Shown: positions 42,894-53,244, counted from the first letter of the stretch. The stretch is 64,000 nt of DNA from Thermoflavimicrobium daqui (GCF_003313465.1 NZ_KZ845671.1:62001-126000), one strand, 5' to 3'. A program made the numbers and translations. Notes: a model not told the origin generated them from the letters alone.

Positions 42894-44294
42894 CTAACTT
42901 ACTGACTGGATTGCTCGCTTTAGTCGATATACACCTTCTTTGATGATTTCTGGGGATAAACTACCATATCCCATCACAATTTGTTTCAGATGTCCTCCTT
43001 TTTGTAAGGCAAAATCTTCAACAGGATAGATCTTTACTCCTTCCTGTAAAATTTGTTTCGTAAGTAGAGATGTAAAGACAACATTAGCAAAATCTGCAAC
43101 TAGGTGAATTCCTGTTGCTTGACCTAAAATAGAAATATAAGGAAATTCTTGTTTCAAGGAAGAAATCAATGTCTGCCGACGTTTACGGTAGATTTTTTTC
43201 ATTTTACGAATATGTCTTTCCATGTGACCTTCTTCGAGAAAACGAGCTAAGATTCTCTGTTCTAAGGAAGATGTATGGCGATCCATCAGCCACTTTTGAC
43301 GCTGAAAATGATGAGTGAGAATGGGAGGGAGTACAGCATAACCAATCCGTAGACCAGGCGAAAGGATTTTACTAAATGTTCCTATATATATGACTCTCTC
43401 TGGATCTAACCCTTGCAAAGAGGGTACAGGGCTTCCTTCATAGGTAAACTCACTATCATAGTCGTCCTCAATAATAAACGAATGCGTATCCCGAGCATAT
43501 TGAATCAATTGGGTTCGACGCTGAATAGGGAGCACTCCGCCCATCGGAAATTGATGTGAAGGCATGACAAAAATTAGTTTACAGGAAGTGGTTGGGGGGA
43601 GAAGATGGGTTTGCATCCCTTTTTGATCAACAGGTATTGGATAAATCGAATAACCAGCGGAGATAAAAAGATTGCGAATTTCATATGTAATTGGATCTTC
43701 CATGATGATTTCAGCATTTTGTTCTTTAAAGCACTGAGAAATCAGATGGAATGCTTGCGTAGCACCTGATGTGATCAGTATTTGATCAGGGTGGCACTTA
43801 ACCCCGCGATAGCGATGTAAATATTTGGAGAGTGTCTGTCGAAGTTCCGTTAGTCCGAGAGGATGGCTATAGCTAAAAATGATATCGGAAGCTTGGTTAC
43901 AAACTTGCTTTGCTAGTTGTCCCCACACTTTACGAGGAAAGTAGTCAATGGCAGGATTTGCAGCACGAAAGTCGATATAGGATGTGTCGTCTTGGTTAGG
44001 GCAAGTTTCTATCATTGATGCAGGAGTCCAACTACGCCCTAAGCGTAGTGACGATCCATCAGCTACAAATGTTCCCAAGCGAGGCTGACTGTAGATAAAT
44101 CCTTCAGCGATGAGCTGGTCATAAGCTTCTAAGACGATATTTCGTGAGACTCCTATATTGTTAGCTAATTCACGTGTAGAGGGAATACGTTCACCTGGTT
44201 GAAGCTCGTTATGGAGAATGCTTTCACGAATTTGTTCATAGATTTGCTGTGTCATAGGCTTATGAGAGGAACGGTCTATGGTTATCCAGATCAT
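42894..44294 (-). CDS. MocR/PdxR-type GntR regulator with aminotransferase domain
   Basis: A 466-aa regulator. The GntR winged helix is at 10-75 (QPGERIPSTRELANNIGVSR, NIVLEAYDQLIAEGFI). A fold-type I aminotransferase domain takes the rest, with ITSGATQAFHLI, IIEDDYDSEF and the PLP-Lys region IGTFSKILSPGLRIGYAVLP. Such proteins sense PLP or amino compounds and often control a divergent gene. Here the divergent neighbour is an Asp/Glu racemase, with about 110 bp between the starts, so it is the likely target. Confidence 0.9.
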   Translation of the reverse strand: MIWITIDRSSHKPMTQQIYEQIRESILHNELQPGERIPSTRELANNIGVSRNIVLEAYDQLIAEGFIYSQPRLGTFVADGSSLRLGRSWTPASMIETCPNQDDTSYIDFRAANPAIDYFPRKVWGQLAKQVCNQASDIIFSYSHPLGLTELRQTLSKYLHRYRGVKCHPDQILITSGATQAFHLISQCFKEQNAEIIMEDPITYEIRNLFISAGYSIYPIPVDQKGMQTHLLPPTTSCKLIFVMPSHQFPMGGVLPIQRRTQLIQYARDTHSFIIEDDYDSEFTYEGSPVPSLQGLDPERVIYIGTFSKILSPGLRIGYAVLPPILTHHFQRQKWLMDRHTSSLEQRILARFLEEGHMERHIRKMKKIYRKRRQTLISSLKQEFPYISILGQATGIHLVADFANVVFTSLLTKQILQEGVKIYPVEDFALQKGGHLKQIVMGYGSLSPEIIKEGVYRLKRAIQSVS

Positions 44295-44407
44295 TTTTAA
44301 TTCTCCATTTCCTTTTTTTATTGCTGGTACTATAAATATAACAGAAAGTTGGATCTACATCATACCAATATACTCATGATATGTTGGATTTGGAAGGGAG
44401 AGATAAG

Positions 44408-45100
44408 ATGAAAACTATTGGTTTAATTGGTGGACTTAGTTGGGAATCTTCAGCGATTTATTATCGATTGATCAATGAGAAAATTCGCGAACGGTTGGGT
44501 AAGCTGCATGCAGCAAAATGTATTTTACATTCATTTAATTTCCAAGAAATAACGAATTTACAACATGTTGGGAAATGGGATCAACTAACTGATATGATGA
44601 TCCATGCTGCGAGAAATTTAGAAGCAAGTGGAGCAGAATGTATCCTAATTTGTACGAATACCATGCATAAAATGGCAGATGAGATACAAGTTCAGATAAA
44701 TTCGCCTTTACTACATATTGTTGATGCTACAGCTAAACGTATTCAACAGCTAGGTCTTAATAAAGTGGGTTTACTTGGAACAAAATTTACGATGGAGCAA
44801 GCTTTTTATACAAATCGCTTACAAAATCAATATGGAATACAGACGGTAATTCCTAATGAGGAAGGACGCCAGATTGTTCATCAAGTAATTTATCAAGAAT
44901 TATGTGCTGGAATTATAAGTATAGCTTCTAAAGAAAAGTATAAAAAAGTAATCCAACAGTTGCTTGATGAAGGTGCAGAAGGAATCATCCTAGGATGTAC
45001 AGAAATTCCCATGCTAATTAAACAAGAGGATATAAAAGTTCCGATTTTAGATACGACAGATCTTCACGCTTCATATGCAGTAGAATATTCTCTAAAATAA
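44408..45100 (+). CDS. Aspartate/glutamate racemase family protein
   Basis: A 230-aa PLP-independent racemase from ATG 44408, after GAAGGGAGAG. The two catalytic Cys are in CTNTMH (near 81) and LGCTEIPML (near 194); KTIGLIGGLSWESSAIYYRL is the family start. The product could be D-aspartate or D-glutamate. It is divergent from the MocR-type regulator. Confidence 0.88.
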   Translation: MKTIGLIGGLSWESSAIYYRLINEKIRERLGKLHAAKCILHSFNFQEITNLQHVGKWDQLTDMMIHAARNLEASGAECILICTNTMHKMADEIQVQINSPLLHIVDATAKRIQQLGLNKVGLLGTKFTMEQAFYTNRLQNQYGIQTVIPNEEGRQIVHQVIYQELCAGIISIASKEKYKKVIQQLLDEGAEGIILGCTEIPMLIKQEDIKVPILDTTDLHASYAVEYSLK

Positions 45101-45207
45101 GAATGGATGAAATAACGGTCATATGTCCATACTGAAAATAGATCTCGAAAATAAATAGGTCAAAGATTAGCTCACAATGAGTAAGGAGATTTTCGGAGGG
45201 AAATCAG

Positions 45208-45426
45208 ATGGATCATGGTCAAATTCAAGATACACTCGATCAGATATTTACAGATCGTGAACTAGGTCAAATCGTTTCTGCTTTGAAAAAATCTTATTTT
45301 CTTGCCAAAAGTGAACAGTCTCTAGAGCAGTTAGAGAATATTGAAGGTGCTTTACAAAAAATCGGTTGGGTTATTGATGAAGAACAACCAAAGCAAATCC
45401 GCACCCTACGTGACTATGAGCTTTAA
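45208..45426 (+). CDS. Small acidic hypothetical protein
   Basis: A 72-aa protein; ATG follows GGAGGG at a good distance. Mostly helical and acidic (DHGQIQDTLDQIFTDRELGQ, SLEQLENIEGALQKIG). I recognise no family. It has a strong terminator of its own and stands between the racemase and ctaG. Confidence 0.65.
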   Translation: MDHGQIQDTLDQIFTDRELGQIVSALKKSYFLAKSEQSLEQLENIEGALQKIGWVIDEEQPKQIRTLRDYEL

Positions 45427-45435
45427 AGACAGTGA

Positions 45436-45482
45436 AAAACTGACATTCAAGGAGTATTTTACTTCAGATGTCAGTTTTTTAT
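45436..45482 (+). terminator. Terminator
   Basis: AAAACTGACAT (45436-45446) pairs with ATGTCAGTTTT (45468-45478), then T run. Confidence 0.85.
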
Positions 45483-45586
45483 TTGAAAAATATTTCACAA
45501 GCCTTTAATTTACCCTTTGCGGAAGCGCTCCCCACTTGTGGTATGATAGGGGATGTAAAGTGGATTATGGACTGGAGGGATATTCC

Positions 45587-46441
45587 ATGTCAGCTGAACT
45601 TTTTGACTTATTTACTTATACAAGCAACTGGGACTTAACCCTAAATCTTGTATTTATTGCAGTAGCTATCATGTATTTACTCGTTACAGGACCACTGCGT
45701 CATCGTTTTCCTGAAACCGAACCGGTATCGGGGAAGACCAAGTTTTTTTTCCTGACCGGGCTAATCGTATACTACTTTTCGGCAGGAAGTCCTTTGAACT
45801 TGTTAGCGCATGAATTATTTAGCATGCACATGTTACAGATGTCGTTGCAGTATATTGTACTTCCACCGTTGCTATTACTTGGAATCCCAGCTTGGATGTT
45901 ACGTCCATTGATTAAGATTCACTGGATTCGGGCGATTGGTAAATTTTTCACTCGACCATTGGTTATTCTATTTGTCTTTAATGGTCTGCTTTCCCTATAT
46001 CACTTTCCCTATATCTTTGATCTGATAATGAGTAGTCAGGTATTGCACATTGTTTCACATACTATATTACTTTTTACTGCGCTTTGTATGTGGTGGCCAG
46101 TCGTTTGCCCTGTTCCTGAATTGGATCGGATGAAGCCTCTCTTAAAACTTGGGTTTCTTGTTGCCAATGGTGTGCTCTTGACTCCCGCTTGTGCACTTAT
46201 TATGTTCGCTGATACGGTGTTGTTTGACTATTATGCTTCAGCGTCAAAGTATGTATCTGTGATAAGTTTACGTGATGATGAGCAACTTGGTGGTATCATC
46301 ATGAAAATCATTCAAGAGGTAGTTTATATTACAGCAATCGGTTTTGTATTTGTACAGTGGCTCCGTATACAAAGAGCGCAAGATAAAAAGGAAATGGAAG
46401 AACTGTTTCAACAAAATCGTGTACCTTCACCTCAAGAGTGA
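45587..46441 (+). CDS. ctaG: Cytochrome c oxidase assembly factor CtaG
   Basis: A 284-aa membrane protein from ATG 45587, after GGAGGG. Seven or so helices; the conserved RHRFPETEPVSGKTKFFFLT, MHMLQMSLQYIVLPPLLLLG, HTILLFTALCMWWPVVCPVP and DDEQLGGIIMKI patterns fit caa3_CtaG. It is needed for assembly of the caa3 oxidase (copper site). A c-type cytochrome gene follows after 6 bp. Confidence 0.93.
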   Translation: MSAELFDLFTYTSNWDLTLNLVFIAVAIMYLLVTGPLRHRFPETEPVSGKTKFFFLTGLIVYYFSAGSPLNLLAHELFSMHMLQMSLQYIVLPPLLLLGIPAWMLRPLIKIHWIRAIGKFFTRPLVILFVFNGLLSLYHFPYIFDLIMSSQVLHIVSHTILLFTALCMWWPVVCPVPELDRMKPLLKLGFLVANGVLLTPACALIMFADTVLFDYYASASKYVSVISLRDDEQLGGIIMKIIQEVVYITAIGFVFVQWLRIQRAQDKKEMEELFQQNRVPSPQE

Positions 46442-46447
46442 GCTGAA

Positions 46448-46816
46448 ATGAAACGAATTCTTCAAGCATATAACAAAGGAAAGCAAAAAAGAAAGTATTT
46501 TTTGATCTGGGGATCTGTATGGAGTATGATGATATTGTCAGGCTGTGGTTCCAACTCTTTACCAGAGAATAATCTTGACGCTACTGTAGATCAGGTATCT
46601 GCTGAAGAAAAGCTATATCAAAATTACTGTCTAAACTGCCATGGTGATAAGTTAGAAGGAGAATATGGTCCCAGTTTACGAAGAATCGGGCAAAAATACA
46701 CAGCTGAAGAGATCATAAACATAATGGAAAAAGGAATTGGAAAAATGCCAGCTCAGAATTATATTCCGAAATCTGAACAGCAACAGTTGGCTAAATGGCT
46801 GGTAAAACGAAAATAG
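46448..46816 (+). CDS. Lipid-anchored cytochrome c (c-551 type)
   Basis: A 122-aa protein with a basic N-terminus, one hydrophobic segment and a lipobox ILSGC (Cys 33), so it should be a lipoprotein on the outer face of the membrane. The heme site is CLNCH near 60, with axial Met in GKMPAQNY. It resembles CccB of Bacillus and probably carries electrons to the caa3 oxidase. Co-transcribed with ctaG. Confidence 0.9.
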   Translation: MKRILQAYNKGKQKRKYFLIWGSVWSMMILSGCGSNSLPENNLDATVDQVSAEEKLYQNYCLNCHGDKLEGEYGPSLRRIGQKYTAEEIINIMEKGIGKMPAQNYIPKSEQQQLAKWLVKRK

Positions 46817-46838
46817 TATTAGATTACTTCACAATACG

Positions 46839-46865
46839 TACCGTCCTATGGGCGGTATTTTTTTG
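46839..46865 (+). terminator. ctaG-cytochrome terminator
   Basis: TACCGTCC pairs with GGGCGGTA around TAT, then a T run. Confidence 0.85.
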
Positions 46866-47020
46866 GGCTAAAACTAGGGCTTTCTATATACTCCCATTTA
46901 GTAGAAATAATGTATTTAATTTTAATACGTTTTATAATATATTTTATTTTATAATATCTTTACAGATTAAATAGAATAGTGTTATATTTTAATTAAGTTT
47001 ATATTCTGAGGAGGTAAAAT

Positions 47021-47983
47021 ATGAGGAAGTATTTGAGTGTTATAACAGCCGTGTGTACAGGATTAGCATTGGCTCTAACACCTGCTTTACCATCTCTAGC
47101 AAAAGAAGAAGTTAAAGCTAAGATGCCTGCTAAAAAATTGGCACCCACTAAAACAATTAGTAAGAAGATTGGGAATACTCCTAGCTTACAAAAAGGCTTA
47201 CCTGCTCCGAAAGAAGTACGTTCAAAAGATGGAAAAGCATCTTATTTTGCCAGTTTTAGTGGCACAAAAACCAAAAATATTACTCCTTCGATTGTAATTG
47301 GCCCTGATGATCGCAAACAAGTAACAGATACAACTATTTTCCCATATTCAGCTATTACCTCTCTTGAAATCACATTAGCCGATGGTAGAAAAAGTGGATG
47401 TACGGGTTGGTTAATCGGCCCACATACAGTCGCAACCGCGGGGCATTGTATATATGATACGAGTACTGATACGTGGATGAAATCCGTTCGTGTTTACCCA
47501 GGACGAAATGGTAGTTCTGCTCCATTTGGATCAGTAGAAGGGGTTGAATTAGAGAGTGTATCAGGTTGGGTGAATGATGGAGATCCTGCATATGACTATG
47601 GAGTTATTCATTTGAAAGAGAATATCGGATATGATGCAGGTTGGTTTGGATTCCGTTGGCAAGATGAAACCTACAAAGGTCAAGAAGCAACCATTGCAGG
47701 TTATCCAGGAGATAAATATCAAGGTACGCCTCTGTATTTAAAGACAATGTGGCAACATACCAGCAAAATTCTAAGTGATACCAATACTCGCTTATTTTAT
47801 GATATTGATACCTTTGGTGGTCAAAGTGGTTCACCTATTTGGCAAACACGTTCAGATTGTGGAGAGTGTGGAATTGGCGTTCATGCCTATGGTTATGGAA
47901 GTCAGCAGATGAATGGTGGTACCCGTATAAATCAAGAGCGTTTCAATAAATTTAAAGAGTGGGTAAATAAAACTGTTGAATAG
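47021..47983 (+). CDS. Glutamyl endopeptidase (V8-like serine protease)
   Basis: A 320-aa secreted protease that should cut after Glu. Signal peptide 1-27 (ALTPALPSLA-K), Lys-rich propeptide to about residue 91, mature start near SIVIGPDDRKQVTDTTIFPY. Catalytic His in ATAGHC, Asp in YDYGVI, Ser in GGQSGSPIW. The layout is that of the B. licheniformis/B. subtilis (Mpr/Blase) family. ATG follows GAGGAGG. Two Cys (SDCGECG) near the end may form a disulphide. Confidence 0.94.
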   Translation: MRKYLSVITAVCTGLALALTPALPSLAKEEVKAKMPAKKLAPTKTISKKIGNTPSLQKGLPAPKEVRSKDGKASYFASFSGTKTKNITPSIVIGPDDRKQVTDTTIFPYSAITSLEITLADGRKSGCTGWLIGPHTVATAGHCIYDTSTDTWMKSVRVYPGRNGSSAPFGSVEGVELESVSGWVNDGDPAYDYGVIHLKENIGYDAGWFGFRWQDETYKGQEATIAGYPGDKYQGTPLYLKTMWQHTSKILSDTNTRLFYDIDTFGGQSGSPIWQTRSDCGECGIGVHAYGYGSQQMNGGTRINQERFNKFKEWVNKTVE

Positions 47984-48109
47984 GAAATTGTAGGAGATAA
48001 TTATTTATTGGGTTTGATTTATGCGAATATCTATTAGGAAATCTTGAAAAATAAGTAGAGTAACATTTCCTAACTGAAAATAGTAGTTTTTAGATATGAG
48101 GGAGGCTAC

Positions 48110-48163
48110 CCTTTAAAAAGCCGCTGATCGTTTTTGAATTTGCACCTATACAAAACGATCAGC
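48110..48163 (-). terminator. Terminator of the GNAT gene
   Basis: GCTGATCGTTTT (48123-48134) pairs with AAAACGATCAGC (48152-48163); on the minus strand it is followed by GGCTTTTTAAA. Confidence 0.75.
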
Positions 48164-48214
48164 TATAGTTCTTGGTCTGACAAAGGATTTAGCTCAAATG
48201 ATACAACACGCTTA

Positions 48215-48685
48215 TTAAATTGTAGTAGATTTAACCTCTTTTTCCAAAAAAGTTAAAAAGAAACAAGGAGCGACTTCTTTCTGTTTAACTTCGATAAAAC
48301 CAAGTTTTTTGTACAGTCTAAGAGCAGGAGTGTTATCTGCACCTGTACTTAGCAAATATTTATGCACATTCGTTTCAACATCAAATACATGTTGCATAAG
48401 ACTTTGTCCGATGCCTTGTCGAAAATAGTCTGGATGAACCACTAAACGATCAAATTCAAGGATCCCATTTAATACTTCATAGCCGATGACACCAACTATT
48501 TTTTCTTCCTTGATATATCCATAAAAGGTAAGAGGGCTTTTGACTAGAGAATCTACTGTTTCACGTAATTGAGGTATTTGATCAAATCCAATTAGTTTTG
48601 CTTCGATTTGGTAGGCAGGAATTTGAACTGCTAAAATTTGCTTAGCGATTTGGGGATCGGTTACTTGTAGTTTAATTATCATCAC
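48215..48685 (-). CDS. GNAT-family N-acetyltransferase
   Basis: A 156-aa acetyltransferase. The acetyl-CoA loop is VVHPDYFRQGIGQSLMQHVF near 80-100 (R/QxxGxG/S), and the end has TGADNTPALRLYKKLGFIEV. Substrate unknown. It is a single gene on the minus strand, followed by its own terminator. Confidence 0.88.
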   Translation of the reverse strand: MMIIKLQVTDPQIAKQILAVQIPAYQIEAKLIGFDQIPQLRETVDSLVKSPLTFYGYIKEEKIVGVIGYEVLNGILEFDRLVVHPDYFRQGIGQSLMQHVFDVETNVHKYLLSTGADNTPALRLYKKLGFIEVKQKEVAPCFFLTFLEKEVKSTTI

Positions 48686-48799
48686 GTTTGACTCCTTTAG
48701 CGATAAATGAAAACATGCTTTCTTTTTTCTATATGAGGAAAATCAAAAACCCTGATCGATAATAAGTAATATTGGGTATTTTTCAGTAATATGGCCTTT

Positions 48800-48836
48800 A
48801 AGTCCGTTACTCATAAAAGGTAACGGACTTCTTTTA
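48800..48836 (-). terminator. Hairpin at the end of the heme operon
   Basis: AAGTCCGTTAC pairs perfectly with GTAACGGACTT directly after hemY. The better T stretch is on the plus strand, so its efficiency for hemEHY is uncertain. Confidence 0.6.
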
Positions 48837-48842
48837 TACTAT

Positions 48843-50267
48843 TTAAGTGTGGATAGTTGATTTGAGATTTAGAAATTGAAGTACTTCCTGTACAGCGCGT
48901 TTACCTTGATCGATGCAATCAGGGATACCTACTCCACGATAGGGGGCACCAGCAAGGAAAAGACCAGGGAGATTACTATTTAGGTGTACTTCCAGCTGTT
49001 TAACCCATTCAGTATGTCCAACGGTATATTGTGGATTGGCTTCACGCCAACGAGTGATTCGATAGAAGGACGGTTGTTTACGAATGTTCATCACTTTGGC
49101 CATATCTTTTTGGACATGCTCTAAAATAGATGAGTCGGACTCAGCGACGATCGCTGCATTTCCTGGTCGTCCTATATAAAAGCGTAGGAGGACTTTTCCA
49201 TCTGGTGTAGTGTGTGGCCATTTTTTATGTGTCCATGTACAAGCAGTAATTGTGGTATTTTCTGTACGTGGAACTACGAACCCTGTTCCTTCATAAGGTG
49301 TTTCTACCTCTGTTTGATCATCAAAGCCCAAGATCACGGTGGCTACGGTTGTTGCCGGAGTATGGTTGGGGGGCTTTGGCAGGTCAATGGAAGGTAACAT
49401 TTGGGTTAATGTTGGATACGGTGTTGTTACGATGACTGCATCAGCAGTTAACGGCTTTCCATTTTCCAATTGAATTTGGTAGTTTTTGTCTGTTTTTTCG
49501 ATTGCTTTCACTACACTATTTCGATGAATCGTATTCGATGGTAGTTTTTTTTCGATGGCTTCGACGAAAGCATAAAGCCCGTTTTTGAGCGTTAAAAATT
49601 GACCTTTCGGTTTTCCGGGTAAATTGGTTGAGCGACTTTTCTTCATCGCTAAGATTAAGCTACGGTACTTTTCCTCCATTTGTGCAAACTGAGGGAAGGT
49701 GGCTTTTAGACTTAGCTGATCTAGATTTCCACCATAAATACCAGATAATAAAGGTTCAATCAAGTGATCGACAACATCATTACCTAGGCGATGACGGAAA
49801 AAGCTACCTACAGAGACGTCTTTGTCTAAGGTTTGTCTAGGTAATAGTAAATCAAGTGCAGCACGCATTTTTCCAACGGGTGAAAAGAGACGTGTTGAAA
49901 TAAAGGGAGAAAGCCGAGTAGGTACTCCCATGACCGATCCCTCAGGAATTGGGTGGAGTCGGCTTTGATGCAATATATAAGCTTGTCCTGTCTGATTTCG
50001 TACCAGTTGATCTTCGATGCCCAAGTCGATTGCTAATTGTTTAGCACTGATTTTTCGCTCTAAAAAAGAATCAGGCCCTTTTTCCATCACAAACCCTTGA
50101 AAGAGTTCAGTGCGAATTTTACCACCAATACGCGATTTGGCTTCGAGAAGGGTAATACGAATAGGTAATTGTTGTTCTTCAGCTGATTTAAAAAGATAGA
50201 AGGCAGTGGATAAACCAGTAATTCCACCACCAATGATAACAATATGTTGTGTATTTTCCATACTCAT
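48843..50267 (-). CDS. hemY: Coproporphyrinogen III oxidase (HemY/CgoX type)
   Basis: A 474-aa FAD enzyme. In Gram-positives the HemY protein oxidises coproporphyrinogen III to coproporphyrin III. FAD motif IVIIGGGITGLSTAFYL near residue 8, EAKSRIGGKIRTE, GPDSFLERK, and the C-terminal PGLFLAGAPYRGVGIPDCID. The start is unsettled: the frame opens at TTG 50294, which overlaps the hemH stop, and ATG 50267 or 50261 are also possible. Third gene of hemE-hemH-hemY. Confidence 0.93.
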   Translation of the reverse strand: MSMENTQHIVIIGGGITGLSTAFYLFKSAEEQQLPIRITLLEAKSRIGGKIRTELFQGFVMEKGPDSFLERKISAKQLAIDLGIEDQLVRNQTGQAYILHQSRLHPIPEGSVMGVPTRLSPFISTRLFSPVGKMRAALDLLLPRQTLDKDVSVGSFFRHRLGNDVVDHLIEPLLSGIYGGNLDQLSLKATFPQFAQMEEKYRSLILAMKKSRSTNLPGKPKGQFLTLKNGLYAFVEAIEKKLPSNTIHRNSVVKAIEKTDKNYQIQLENGKPLTADAVIVTTPYPTLTQMLPSIDLPKPPNHTPATTVATVILGFDDQTEVETPYEGTGFVVPRTENTTITACTWTHKKWPHTTPDGKVLLRFYIGRPGNAAIVAESDSSILEHVQKDMAKVMNIRKQPSFYRITRWREANPQYTVGHTEWVKQLEVHLNSNLPGLFLAGAPYRGVGIPDCIDQGKRAVQEVLQFLNLKSTIHT

Positions 50268-50290
50268 ATTTACACACGTACCTTTAACAT

Positions 50291-51241
50291 TCAATGTTTT
50301 TGTTGAGCTAATTGATTACGAATGACAGTGACTAGAGAATCAATAAACATCGGTTTCGTATTGGGCATGTCTGGACGGTAATAGTCAGCTCCCAATTCAT
50401 CACAAACCACTTTACATTCAATGTCATTATCATATAAAACTTCCAAGTGATCAGCGACAAAACCAACTGGACAATAGATAAAAGAAGTATACCCCTTTTC
50501 GTCATGAAGCTGTCGTGTTAGATCCTGTACATCTGGCCCCAGCCATGGATCAGGAGTATTTCCCGCGCTTTGCCAACCAATCTCATAATGCTGAATATCG
50601 GCTTCCTTAGCGATGAGTTCTGCTGTTTCTTGTAACTGTTCTGGATAAGGATCATTCATTTGTAGAATTTTTTCTGGCAAACTATGTGCAGAAAAAATGA
50701 CAACGGTTTTGGCTCGTTTTTCATCTGGAATCTGTTGCGTAGTATGCTTAAGCTGATCCGCCCAATATCCGATAAATTTCGGCTCTTTATACCAACTATC
50801 AATGGAGTGAATGACTAGATTCCCTAATCCATCGGCTTTTTGCTTCGCTCGTCCATTGTATGATTTGACACTAAAGGTAGAGTAATGAGGAGCGAGTACA
50901 AGGCTGATTGCTTCTGTTATTCCATCCAGATGCATCTGTTCGACAGCCTCTTCGATAAAGGGATGAATATGCTTTAGCCCCAGATAAGCTTTAAACTCGA
51001 TCTCAGATTGTACTTCATTGAGCCGTTTTTCAATTGCTGCTACTTGCTCTTCAGTAATATGAGCAAGTGGAGAGATTCCTCCGATAGCTTCATACCGCTC
51101 TCGTAAATCTTGGATTAGCTCATCGGAAGGTTTTCTCCCATGACGAATATGAGTATAGTAAGGAATCAGATCTTCCGGCTTACGAGGTGTTCCGTAAGCC
51201 ATCAGCAATAAGCCCATTCTTTTCTTTTCCGACATAATCAT
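50291..51241 (-). CDS. hemH: Coproporphyrin ferrochelatase
   Basis: A 316-aa enzyme that inserts Fe(II) into coproporphyrin [23 protein letters not shown] at the start, [10 protein letters not shown] (metal-site His) near 190, and [18 protein letters not shown] near 240 are ferrochelatase signatures. It overlaps hemE by 4 nt (ATGA), implying translational coupling. Confidence 0.95.
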   Translation of the reverse strand: MIMSEKKRMGLLLMAYGTPRKPEDLIPYYTHIRHGRKPSDELIQDLRERYEAIGGISPLAHITEEQVAAIEKRLNEVQSEIEFKAYLGLKHIHPFIEEAVEQMHLDGITEAISLVLAPHYSTFSVKSYNGRAKQKADGLGNLVIHSIDSWYKEPKFIGYWADQLKHTTQQIPDEKRAKTVVIFSAHSLPEKILQMNDPYPEQLQETAELIAKEADIQHYEIGWQSAGNTPDPWLGPDVQDLTRQLHDEKGYTSFIYCPVGFVADHLEVLYDNDIECKVVCDELGADYYRPDMPNTKPMFIDSLVTVIRNQLAQQKH

Positions 51242-52287
51242 TTGTTCCCTCCCTTTTTTGTGTAATGATGAACAAATTCAGTCAAACGTTGAAGGGTCTC
51301 TACTTGAACATCAGGGAAGATACCATGGCCTAGGTTAAAAATGTATCCAGGCTGGGAAATGCCTTGATCTAGGATTTCTTTGGCTTTCTTTTCAATGACT
51401 TCCCATGGTGCGAGTAATAGAGACGGATCTAAGTTCCCTTGTAGGGTTTTGGTAATACCAAGCTTTCGTGCTGAGGAGATTGAAGTACGCCAGTCAAGCC
51501 CGATCACATCAATGGGTAGTTTGTCCCATTCGGTTAATAAATGACCTGTACCTATACCAAAATAAATCAGTGGTACATCTGTAGTTTGTTTAAGCGTGTT
51601 AAAGATTTTCTGCATAATGGGTGCGACATATGTCTGATAATCTTCTGCACTTAAAGCACCCACCCACGAGTCAAATACTTGTAGGGCGTGGGCACCGGCA
51701 CGAACTTGTGCTTGGAGGTATGTAATGGTCATGGCTCCGAGTTTCTCCATCAAAGCATGCCATAATGTCGGGTCAGCATACATGAGTCCTTTTGTTTTAT
51801 GATAGTTTTTGGAAGGGCCACCTTCAATCATATAACTAGCTAATGTAAATGGTGCACCCGCAAAGCCGATCAAAGGAACAGACAGCCTTTGCGTAAGCAT
51901 TTGAATAGCTTTTAAAATAAAAGGTACACCCGACTCAGGATCAAGTTCACCTAGACGCTTAACATCTTGTTTTGTACGAATCGGATTGGAAATGACAGGT
52001 CCAACCCCTGAACGAATTTCTACATCTACCCCAATTGGTTTTAGAGGTGTCATGATATCAGCAAATAAAATAGCAGCATCTACCCCTAGTTGGGTAACAG
52101 GTAAGCTGGTTACTTCTACACATACTTCAGGTGTTTCACTCATTTCAAAGAAAGAATACTGTTTACGAATCTGACGATATTCTGGTTGATAACGACCAGC
52201 TTGTCGCATATACCAAACAGGTATGTAGTCTGTCGGCTCCTGTCGGCAAGCTTTGAGGAATGTATCATTGATGGGTTGTTGGGTCAT
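51238..52287 (-). CDS. hemE: Uroporphyrinogen decarboxylase
   Basis: A 349-aa enzyme converting uroporphyrinogen III to coproporphyrinogen III, first in this operon. I use ATG 52287 after AAAGGTGTG; the longer frame to 52344 lacks a site. [16 protein letters not shown] near 25 (substrate Arg/Asp), LFADIMTPL near 70 and [20 protein letters not shown] near 130 are HemE signatures. With hemH and hemY it makes the lower part of the coproporphyrin-dependent heme route; HemQ is expected elsewhere. Confidence 0.95.
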   Translation of the reverse strand: MTQQPINDTFLKACRQEPTDYIPVWYMRQAGRYQPEYRQIRKQYSFFEMSETPEVCVEVTSLPVTQLGVDAAILFADIMTPLKPIGVDVEIRSGVGPVISNPIRTKQDVKRLGELDPESGVPFILKAIQMLTQRLSVPLIGFAGAPFTLASYMIEGGPSKNYHKTKGLMYADPTLWHALMEKLGAMTITYLQAQVRAGAHALQVFDSWVGALSAEDYQTYVAPIMQKIFNTLKQTTDVPLIYFGIGTGHLLTEWDKLPIDVIGLDWRTSISSARKLGITKTLQGNLDPSLLLAPWEVIEKKAKEILDQGISQPGYIFNLGHGIFPDVQVETLQRLTEFVHHYTKKGGNK

Positions 52288-52538
52288 TATGACACACCTT
52301 TCAATCTCATTGTCATGGCATTGTATCCACGAAAAATATTTCATTTTCTTTTTATATTATTACCATATCCTTTTATAACTAATGGAGATAGAGGTTCTAA
52401 TAAAATGTCATCAAATTTTCTTTCTTTCTCTCATATAGAAAGCGATAAAAGATAACAAGAATGAACGCAAGTTGCTTTTTTGTTGGCAAATGCATAGAAT
52501 AAAATGTCTTTTTTAAATGAATCAATGGGGGTTAGTTT

Positions 52539-53234
52539 ATGCTGGTGAAAAGTGGTTGGCTTAAGTATCTTTGGGTAAGTTCCTTAGGAATATTATTATT
52601 ACTTGGTTGTGAACCAAAGACACAGTCCCAAGCACCATCATATAACGCAACAGTTGATCGTGTAGTCGATGGGGATACCATCAGGCTAAAACAAGATGTA
52701 TTAGGTACACGTAAAGTTCGATTGCTTTCGATAGATGCTCCAGAATTACATTATCAAAATCAAGCACAAAACCCTTGGGCTAAGCAAGCGAAAGACTTTT
52801 TGGAAAATCTCATACCACCAGGAACCCAAATACAATTGCAAACTGATCAAGATGCGAAGGATGCTTATGGTCGTCTTTTAGCACATATCCGAAAAGGAAA
52901 AATCGATATTAATAAAGAAATGCTTAGAAAAGGTCATGCTGTAACCTATTATATTTATCCCAATTTAAAGCATTTTAAATCCTATCAAGCTGCGTATTTA
53001 GATGCGAAGGAAAAAGGAAAGGGAATGTGGGATTCTACTAACCCTATTCCAGAGCTCCCCTTTGAGTTTCGAGATCGTGTATCAGGACAAAGCCAAGATA
53101 AATATGTTGGTGACTTTGAGCAAAAGCAGTATGTATCCCCAGAAAAATATAAACAAATACAAGTTGAAAAGCGAGTCTTTTTTTTAAATGAAGAGGATGC
53201 TATCCAGGCCGGGTATCAAAAAAGAAATAAATAA
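52539..53234 (+). CDS. Lipoprotein thermonuclease-like nuclease
   Basis: A 231-aa SNase-family nuclease, paralog of that at 39012. The signal has a lipobox LLLLGC (Cys 24), so it should be anchored outside the membrane. Active-site residues VRLLSIDAPE and DAYGRLLAHI are conserved. It shares the C-terminal extension (FEFRDRVSGQSQDKYVGDFE ... KRVFFLNEEDAIQAGY). ATG follows GGGGGTTAG. A minus-strand omega-RNA-like sequence begins 11 bp after its stop. Confidence 0.92.
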   Translation: MLVKSGWLKYLWVSSLGILLLLGCEPKTQSQAPSYNATVDRVVDGDTIRLKQDVLGTRKVRLLSIDAPELHYQNQAQNPWAKQAKDFLENLIPPGTQIQLQTDQDAKDAYGRLLAHIRKGKIDINKEMLRKGHAVTYYIYPNLKHFKSYQAAYLDAKEKGKGMWDSTNPIPELPFEFRDRVSGQSQDKYVGDFEQKQYVSPEKYKQIQVEKRVFFLNEEDAIQAGYQKRNK

Positions 53235-53244
53235 GGAAGGTTGA

